A stretch of 64,000 bases of DNA from Dipodascopsis uninucleata var. uninucleata (Eukaryota; Ascomycota; Lipomycetes; Lipomycetales; Lipomycetaceae): the NCBI GenBank assembly GCA_030568195.1, contig JAJLTO010000001.1, positions 682,001 through 746,000 on the forward strand, in the 5' to 3' direction. Positions 56,950 to 64,000 of the stretch are shown here, piece after piece. Within the stretch, counting starts at the first letter, position 1. Each line of letters opens with the position of its first letter. The notes beneath the pieces were generated by a model. It searched no databases. It was not told where the DNA came from and saw only the letters and a program-made list of their open reading frames with translations. Both the position numbers and the translations under genes were made by a program.

Positions 56950-57321
56950 ATGGCATCAATTCAAACTGGAAATTTAAATAGAATTGAGTTTCTACCTTTA
57001 TCGGTAATTAGACGGCCAATTGTTCCAGTTCTTGACGAGGAGAAGATCTCAAAAATGATCGAGACTCTAAAATCAATGTCAGATCCAGACGCCATTGACG
57101 ACGGTTTACCGCCGATCGATGTTTTACGCATTAAAAAGAATGGCAAGGAATGGTATTTTGGTTTTGGAGGGTGTCACAGGTTTCAGGCGTACGAGCGGAC
57201 AGGAAAGAAGATGGTAAAATGCAAAATTGTGCCTATTACTGAGTCAATGCTGAAGATGTATGTTGGTGGATCCCTTGATAATATGTTCATCGAGTCGAAT
57301 GACGCGATAAATGAGTCTTGA
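56950..57321 (+). CDS. SRX1: Sulfiredoxin
   Basis: A single exon of 123 residues, the usual size (yeast Srx1 127). The ParB-like fold begins IEFLPLSVIRRPIVPVLDE and holds PIDVLRIKKNGKEWYF. The catalytic loop is FGFGGCHRFQAYER with the reactive Cys at residue 75, after which comes KMVKCKIVPIT. Sulfiredoxin uses ATP to reduce cysteine sulfinic acid in hyperoxidised 2-Cys peroxiredoxins in the cytosol, restoring peroxide signalling. The C-terminus is slightly acidic. It converges with the SET gene 200 bp downstream. In fungi the gene is usually switched on by oxidative-stress factors; I saw no specific binding site. Confidence 0.97.
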   Translation: MASIQTGNLNRIEFLPLSVIRRPIVPVLDEEKISKMIETLKSMSDPDAIDDGLPPIDVLRIKKNGKEWYFGFGGCHRFQAYERTGKKMVKCKIVPITESMLKMYVGGSLDNMFIESNDAINES

Positions 57322-57522
57322 TCCTGTGCCAGTGATTCCTCGGGCGTTGTTTCAGTGTTATATTATTTGTTTCCATACAGCTTTTTCGTATTTAGTATTT
57401 TAGTTATTTTGTAAAATATATATTCGTTTATTTACACTTGAGTTCTCATATATTCTACATCGTATAATTTCTAATCATACTTTTATTTGGTTGTTGCGAA
57501 TACAAAGTAGTCTTTGGAGTGT

Positions 57523-59319
57523 CTAAATGTTAGACATTATCACCCAGTATTCAGGAGTTGACTCTGAATCAGGAGAAGCTATAACGAGTCCTTCGCAGTC
57601 AACGATTTTACTTGCCCACGCCAGAATACGAGCGCTCCAGCGATCAGGTGGGAATAACTCTTCATCTAAATCCTCCCTAATAGTCTCGAAATCCTCTATA
57701 TATTCGTTATCTAGCTGATCTTCATTATCGTATTTATCTTTCATTTCGCAAATCCAATCATGGTGACGCTTATCAAGGCTGTCGACATTCAGTCTTAGGT
57801 ATGAAATAAAAAATATTAATGCTTGATCGTCAAAACCGTACTCTTTCAAAATATCGGAATCGCAGGTTCCAAAACCCTTCTTAATTAGCTCGCGAAATGC
57901 AGTGTGACTCTCAAGCGTCTCGCGTAGAGAAAATGCCCGGGATCTCAATAATCGGTACATAGAACTGCGCAGTTCTTTAATATTCCCTGAGTCTGGTTGC
58001 TCTGAGGTAGTCACTTTTGAGAGAGCCACGCACATCAAATATGAAGAGCGGCAGATAGCAGCCGTTAAAATGCTTATCTGAGAGTTCACATATTCTACTG
58101 CATGTTGAACTCTTCGGCAGCGTCTGCTATCATCTTTGACACCGTTGAAATCAATCGACCTGTAATTTCCAATTTGAGTTTTCTTCAGAGATATGGCATT
58201 TGTCAGTTTTTCTAGAGAGTCTAATCTGCATCTAAGAGTAACATCATTAGAATTGATTTCCATTGCATTCATAACTTGTCTCTCGAACATTTTAATGAGT
58301 TGCTCGGGAAGTGGATCATGCTTATGAAGGTAATATATAGCGTATTCACCTCGACCTTGACGCAGATCCCTGATTCGCAGTGCAACGCTGTCGAACTCAT
58401 TGTTTTTGATGCAGAATCCATATCCCATCAATACTACAAAATTTCTTATAAGTTTATCTTCCTAAATTCTTTTAAAAAATTACACAAAGAATTACTTACA
58501 TTCTTCATTGCCTTTTGGTCCGTAATTATTCATTACCTCAGAACCAGACGTTAGAGGACCTTCTAAGAGAGAAAATCCATGCTCATCAACATGCCATTCT
58601 ACTGAAGTTCGTGGGTAGTGGTTCAATGTATCTATCAGAGGGACGAGAATCGGACACTCCTTTGATAAAGGATTTTTGTCAATCAGTTTAGATGGGAAAG
58701 ATCTTGACGTAAGAACTGTACAGGCCCATAAATAGAGCTCCCATGTAAATCGAGGCTTATCAAAGCGCGGTCCAAGCATATTTAAAGAATCTTTCCACTC
58801 TTCCTCCCATGCAGTCTTTCTATGTGAAGCATCAGAATATATGTTGGTACCACGCAATAGCTGGAATTCATCGTCACCATAATACAACGGAGTATCAAAT
58901 GACTCGGGTAGAGATTTTATATAATTGTACCATTTGGCGTTCTGACCTTGCAATTTCTGACTACATAAAAATAGTCTGACTGCAATTTCCGGTTTCTCCT
59001 TGAATGGGCAGGCCACCAGGCTGCCAAAAAGATCTTCTGCAGATTTCCTATAGTCTATGATGAGATCAAGAGGACATTGTAGGATCTTCTGCTTACCAGC
59101 GCTGATATCGCTAACGGCAAAGGCTGTAGTTCCACCGCACTGATCTATTTTTATGTTTATTAGTATGCATTTATTCAAAGCAGCTTAGAGGAATGCATTG
59201 AAGCCTAAATTGTAAAATAAAGAAAAGCGCTCTATACCTTCCCTGAACTCGATATCTGCAGAGCAAAATCCTCCATTCTCTACCACCCACTTTGCTAATT
59301 CCGTAACATCTGAGAGCAT
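57523..59319 (-). CDS. SET-domain protein lysine methyltransferase (Rkm/SETD3 class)
   Basis: Three exons, 59238-59319, 58500-59144 and 57523-58433, give 545 residues. The chain begins MLSDVTELAKWVVENGGF, like other non-histone SET enzymes. The SET core ends LVPLIDTLNHYPRTSVEWH with the catalytic NH (here LNH), then GSEVMNNYGPKGNEELLMGY across a splice, the SAM and substrate site of the RKM/SETD3/Rubisco-methyltransferase group. A helical C-terminal substrate-binding domain of about 250 residues follows with many Asp/Glu in the tail. Known relatives methylate ribosomal proteins or elongation factors; the substrate here is not evident from sequence. All splice phases agree; a branch site TACTAATAA precedes exon 2. 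Confidence 0.87.
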
Positions 59320-59827
59320 ACTGAAATTATATATGAATTATCCACTGGAAGCTAGTATGTGTCTATTAACGGTCTGTGCCAAAGCACTATTGAGTCGATC
59401 AATTGGATCTGTGTCCGGTTTGTCCTTCGAGACTATACAGCTTAAATTACAATAAACGGTGGTTGTCTAAAATTGTGAACATAAGGGTTTAATGAACATC
59501 TCGTGTCCAAAGTTGTCGTCCACTCAATCTTAACCGAACTCTATCATCTGCTCATTAAACGCCAAGTATTACAATCAACATAAATTCGCTGAAATAAATC
59601 AATTTTTGGGAATTCATAGAGGTATTCAAGTCGTTTGCCTCAAACAGAAGGAAGCGCGACGTTTATCCCGAAATATTAGGTATGTGACCAATGCAAGACG
59701 ACCAATGTTGAGCTCTTCCATGTTTTGGTGATAGATCTTATAAAGCATAGACTTACAATAGCGACGCACGCAAGGAAGTGCATATAGAACAAAGGCGATA
59801 GTTGTCAACACAATTTTAATTGAAGAG
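59320..59827. other. Divergent promoter region, SET gene / GMH1
   Basis: 508 bp, AT-rich. A minus-strand frame (59988 to 59626) extends from here into the GMH1 first exon but is explained as the antisense of GMH1. Nothing else seen. Confidence 0.5.
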
Positions 59828-61178
59828 ATGTCAATGTCATTCAGGCGTGCACTGATGCCATTTACATCAAGTGGGGTTCGACCATCATCACCTACCATAT
59901 TGCCAATATCTTCCGAGCCATCGCCATCTCTGTCAGACTCACCTCCAGCATCAATATCCACATCTTCCAGAAGACGGCCAAGATCCAATAGATCTCAGTC
60001 AGGCCCTCTGAAATTTACTACTTCATTAAAGCTGCCGTTAGTACTACGTCGATTACTAAAGCCTCCGACATTAGATTTTGAAACTGCCATATGGGAGATA
60101 TGTTACCTATTTATTGCACCGAAGAAAGTCTACAGACAAATATACTATCATGTAAGCTATTGATAAGATCTCATCTGGAAGATTCTGCTGTCAGAGTCAT
60201 TATTCAGAGAGAGTTTCCTGAATCCTTGTATATGCTAACATATGATGTTGTAGAGACGTACGTAAAAGAACTCGACTTGGACATCGACATATTTCCTTTT
60301 GAACTAACATTCTGCTATTATGCTGCGATATTTTATAGAAACAAAAAATACGTGGGCACGAGATGATCCGTCATTTGCATTATTACTTTCTCTTTTTCTT
60401 ATACTGTCAGCCTTGGCTTGGGGAATTGCATATTCTCCAGGTTTTGTACCTATAATCAAGCTTATGTTCAACATGGTTTTTATTGACTTTTTAGTGTCTG
60501 GCATAATAGCTGCTAGTGTAGGTTGGTATATTGCTAGCAGATTTTTACGACAAAAGACAGGAAGAAATAGTTTGAGTATAAGTCAACAAGACAATAACGT
60601 AGAATGGGGGTAAGTTTATTGGATTTAAAACGATGATTCGTATGCTGACTTTTATATTTATGAAGATATTGTTTCGATGTCCACTGTAATTCATTTCTGG
60701 TAATCTGGTTCTGGCTTTATGTTGTACAGTTTATAATGTTGCCCATAATCATAAAAGATAGTTGGTAAGATATTATTGATGCTATGCTACCAGGCTATGA
60801 TGGCCGCCGAGCTTTCAAGGCTAATAAAGAATTTCTATAGGATATCGTTATTTCTAGGAAATCTTCTTTATCTCTGTGCTTTCTCTTATTATGTTGTCAT
60901 AACTTTCCTTGGATACAGTGGTAAGTCCTATTTGATATTGGTAGTATACAGACAGTATTTAGTCAACTTTTGATCTAACAGCGTACACAGCACTTCCGTT
61001 TCTGGAAAACACAGAATTTATTCTGTCTCCAATACTACTTTTCGTGGTAAATATTCCTCGTACATTCTTTGTCCATACGTTTTTTACTAACTTGATCATT
61101 GTAAAGGTGCTCTTCGTTATCAGTCTCTTTGGATTTAACATCCCGAAGCACACTGTTCATCTGTATTTTGGTTCGTAA
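59828..61178 (+). CDS. GMH1: Gmh1/UNC-50 family Golgi membrane protein, with a 4-nt exon
   Basis: Six exons, 59828-60151, 60254-60257 (4 nt), 60339-60609, 60666-60764, 60841-60920 and 60982-61178, give 324 residues. The N-terminus is Ser/Pro/Arg-rich, then LDFETAIWEICYLFIAPKKV and YRQIYYHRQTKNTWARDDPS, matching human UNC50 YRNFHYRKQTKDQWARDDPA. Five or six membrane helices follow, with VEWGYCFDVHCNSF and VVITFLGYSAYTALPFLENT as family markers. The protein is a Golgi/ER membrane factor linked to Arf-GEF Gea1/2 in yeast and to receptor trafficking in animals. The 4-nt exon AGAC joins exons 1 and 3, which are otherwise out of phase; both flanking introns have branch sites (TGCTAAC, GAACTAAC). 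No in-frame start lies upstream. Confidence 0.92.
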
Positions 61179-61740
61179 AGTGCCAGTTTGGTAGTATTAA
61201 TGATCCTTTAACATTAAGGTTTCACAGCGCTGTGTTCAGGATAGCCATCCTTGAAAACGAGTTTAGATAGCGTATCTCGTCTCTCTCATATAACTGCGCA
61301 AGATCGTCTGGAGTAGCAGTCTAACCTTGTCTTCGTATGTACATACGCAGATTTCTTGTATTAATGGAGTTTATCTCCCTCTATATTTCTAGTGGTCATA
61401 TATACTTGGTTTTCTGTCCATATATACGTACTCTAGTATTTTCCTTGTGTTGTATATATCATCTCAACCTGTATCTTGAACTAGAAGAGAATTCCTCTTG
61501 GTTTTGCTGTGGGAGTAATATAAGTCCGGGTAACAAAAAGCCCCTGAGAATGATTTTTCCTCCCGATGAACTCAAAAAAATTTATTAAGTCGATTTTCTA
61601 CTCGAAAACTCTTGGAAGCCAGTAGTTTGATCTTGCAATTAAATATTAGCCTGATCATTGGCAAACATTTGCATTTACTCAGTGCTACTGACTTATATAA
61701 GTGATATAAAGTAGTATTTTGGCTCTGGAGTATATTAAAA
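61179..61740. other. Intergenic region upstream of TSR4
   Basis: 562 bp, AT-rich. An unrelated 83-codon frame (61337-61588) has no domain. A run CAAAAAAATTTATT near 61,570 is only a partial RRPE match. Nothing else seen. Confidence 0.45.
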
Positions 61741-63073
61741 ATGAGTTTGCAGATAGAAAACGAATATGATTCTGATACTGACATGTCTCTCGACTCGGAG
61801 ACTGTTAGTGGAAAAACGTCAGTGTTACTTGGATATCCTGACGAACAAGTAGGAAATGAAAGCCCGTCAGTGTTAGACACTAGAATTGGGGGATATGCGG
61901 TGGGTAGTTTATACTTTAGAAGACAATGTGAGCGAAGACGGATAGAATCTTAAGCTAATCAATGTGCTTCTGAGCATCGTATAGATATGGCCCAAAAATT
62001 CGGCACCAAGCGCAGCACTTGCGAAGTGCAAATCGTGTAAATCTGTTATGCCTCTTTTATTACAAGCATATGCATCATTAGAAGGTACTCTATATGAGAG
62101 AGTCATATATCTTTTCGCTTGCAAGAATGCTGGTTGTAGGCGACGAGATGGGTCTGTAAGGGCATTCAGAAGCGTGTTATATGATCAAGACAGGATGAAC
62201 AAGGTCGCCGCAGAGCAGTCTAAAAAGAAACAACAATCAGAGGAGAGTGTTAAAGCAAGGGAGGGAGCAAATAAGGGTCCATCAGTCAATTTGGGAAGTA
62301 TGCTTTTCGGTGATGATTTCGGAAACAGTAGTACTCAAATGACTGTGAAAGAGTCAGTGAAAGAGTCTACCACTAAGAACGCTTCTGAAAATTTGACTCC
62401 TGATTGGAGTAGCATAGCTGCGCCATCTGCAGACGAGATTGCTGCTCGGCTACAGAATTCATCTATTTCGCAAAGTCAGACGGTAGCACCCGAGCGTTGG
62501 CCCACGAAGGAGGAATATTATGCCTACGAGTCATACTATCTCTATGTTGAAAGTGAATATTTGTCGGAGGAGCCAGCGCTGGAAGCTCGGCAGAGGATAG
62601 AGATCTTGGATCCATCAGTAGCTGGACCTAGTAGAGAAAACCAGGACGAATGGTCTTCTGTACCTGAAAACAGTACGTTAATGGATGTAGTGTTTCAGAA
62701 GTTTGCAGATACGGTTGCGCAGAACTCAATGCAGGTTGTTCGATACGAACGAAAGGGCACACCTCTCTTTTATTCTAAAAATGATGCAGTCGCGGAATTA
62801 CTTTTAAATAAAGCTACTAGTGCTTACAACTCTGAAAAGATTCCTAGGTGTGCATTATGTAATAGTCCAAGGGTGTATGAGCTACAATTAATGCCTTACG
62901 CTATTCAAGTCTTGGAGGAGAACAGTAATGTCGACCTGCTAAACGGTATGGAATGGGGAACTATCATAGTTGGAACTTGCAATCAAGATTGCGTGCCATC
63001 TATTTTAGATAAAGATGGTGTAGGATATGCAGAGGAATGGGTTGGTGTTCAATGGGAGGAAACTCAAAACTGA
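61741..63073 (+). CDS. TSR4: Tsr4/PDCD2-type ribosome-assembly chaperone
   Basis: Two exons, 61741-61899 and 61985-63073, give 415 residues. After an acidic start comes SVLLGYPDE and the splice GGYA|IWPKNSAPS, then zinc-binding CKSCKSVMPLLLQAYASLEG and YLFACKNAGCRRRDGSVRAF, all characteristic of PDCD2/Tsr4. A long polar middle contains PERWPTKEEYYAYESYYLYV. The C-terminal PDCD2_C domain holds CALCNSPRVYELQLMPYAIQ and GTCNQDC. Tsr4 is the dedicated cotranslational chaperone of ribosomal protein uS5 (Rps2) and is needed for 20S pre-rRNA maturation. The single intron uses GTGGGT as donor. Length agrees with yeast Tsr4 (408). Confidence 0.93.
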
Positions 63074-63252
63074 ATGGAGTAAAATAATTTTCTTATTTAG
63101 AGCATCTTTACATGATATTCTTACTATTTATATCTTTAGATATCTGTGACTATTTACAAAAAAATGAAAGTAAGGATGAACAGACTTTTTACATAACGAT
63201 TCGAGTATGGATAGTAATCCATATTAAAGAAAGACGTAGCTTTGGTACTCAA

Positions 63253-64000
63253 TCACCATTTTTTTGGTACTTCATATTCTTCAACGGCTTGAATGGTATC
63301 ATCTTCCAAAAATTCAGTCCAACCTTTGAAAGACATACCACATTCGCTACCCTTCCTAATTTCAGCAATGTCTTTCTTAACTTGACGTAATGTATCGAGA
63401 GAACCAAGGAATATTTCTTCATTGTCACGTAAAATTCGTATCATATTATTACGTTTAATGACACCATTAGTAATTCTACATCCAGCAACCTTTCGTTTAC
63501 CATTCTTTTCAGTGATCTCAAAAATCTGTCTGATCTCTGCTTCACCGATAACTCGAATTTGTATTTCAGGTTCCAGTTGAGCCATGATCAAATTCATGAC
63601 ATGTTCTACTAGATGATAAATAACATTAAATGACGCAATCTGGACGCCTCTTTGAAGAGCAAATTGGTTCATCTCTTTACTTGTCTTCACATTAAAGCAA
63701 AGTATTTTCGCTACGAAATAAATTAGTCAGCATGCTTATTAAAATGTTTCCAACACTTATGGTACGTACCATTTGCAATTTCAGCTCGAGTCACGTCAGA
63801 CTCCGATGGAGCTCCAACTTCAGAGTACAGAATTTTGCATTTCACGTTTTCCTTTTCCAAGAATGCAATCGAATCTGAAACAGCTTCAGCTGATCCTGCG
63901 ACATCAGATTTAATAATGAAAGACAATATCTTTTCCTTAGCGGTCTCCTCTTCCTTTGTGCTAATATCTGATTCCGCCACATCGCTATTTTTTTGTGCTT
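63253..64000 (-). CDS. IFM1: Mitochondrial translation initiation factor IF-2 (3' part)
   Basis: Two exons are visible, 63770-64000 (open to the right edge) and 63253-63710; the 5' part is outside. The upstream exon holds FIIKSDVAGSAEAVSDSI and ILYSEVGAPSESDVTRAE, followed across the splice by AKILCFNVKTSKEM. These match bacterial/mitochondrial IF-2 domain III (KADVQGSVEA, GVGxITESDV, IIGFNVR). The rest, VYHLVEHV-type and EAEIRQIFEI, KVAGCRITNGVIKRN, is domain IV that binds initiator formyl-Met-tRNA. The chain ends EYEVPKKW, a normal end. An internal ATG at 63980 is not the true start, since the frame continues without a stop to the edge. Confidence 0.93.

Noticed and set aside
59626-59988. 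120-codon minus-strand frame with an Asp-rich start and a hydrophobic segment
   Set aside because: Its first half is antisense to the GMH1 first exon, which is supported by homology; no family match for the frame itself.

Overview
This window is nuclear DNA of a filamentous or dimorphic ascomycete. The evidence is many short spliceosomal introns (mostly 56-120 nt) with GT/AG ends and CTAAC/CTAAT branch points, AT-rich genes, and fungal proteins such as Nab3, Dlt1, a Crz1/Prz1-type calcineurin-pathway factor, Rpa34 and a Mis14/Nsl1 kinetochore subunit. Gene structures suggest an early-diverging (Taphrinomycotina-like) or early Pezizomycotina lineage; that placement is inference. Exon coordinates below were rebuilt by hand, checking splice sites and reading phase; all summed coding lengths are whole codons.

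Layout, left to right. 0-4.6 kb: 3' part of UTP20, then a protein with the Mre11-binding and C-terminal motifs of Nbs1. 5.4-8 kb: NatD acetyltransferase (NAT4) and GPI-transamidase subunit PIG-U, convergent with only 4 bp between stops. 8-10 kb: no gene seen. 10-10.8 kb: V-ATPase proteolipid c. 10.8-12.7 kb: no gene seen. 12.7-25.7 kb: SNU13, an SLC35F-like transporter, an unrecognised mitochondrial-type membrane protein, ARP2, a short kinesin, NOP56 and proteasome chaperone PAC1. 25.9-32.6 kb: prefoldin 6, RPA34, a short UTP6, a mitochondrial GGQ peptidyl-tRNA hydrolase and NAB3. 33.2-39.4 kb: CRZ1-like factor, a PPR protein and MIS14/NSL1. 39.8-40.4 kb: an intronless bacterial-type glutathione S-transferase. 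40.9-46.9 kb: a DUF1992 (DNAJC28-like) protein, a GBD/FH3 protein without formin FH1/FH2, DLT1, and an intron-containing tRNA-Leu(CAA). 46.9-54.6 kb: a 7.7 kb gene desert. 54.6-64 kb: C2H2 factor, sulfiredoxin, SET-domain lysine methyltransferase, GMH1/UNC50, TSR4, and the 3' end of mitochondrial IF2.

Six genes serve ribosome synthesis (UTP20, UTP6, SNU13, NOP56, RPA34, TSR4); SNU13 and NOP56 are partners in the box C/D snoRNP. Three serve mitochondrial translation or RNA (PPR protein, GGQ hydrolase, IF2). The most interesting points are a 4-nt internal exon in GMH1, a reduced Nbs1-like protein lacking visible FHA/BRCT domains, the bacterial-type GST, the compositionally different gene desert, and a UTP6 only half the normal length. 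I found no CRISPR, rRNA, or recognisable retroelement.
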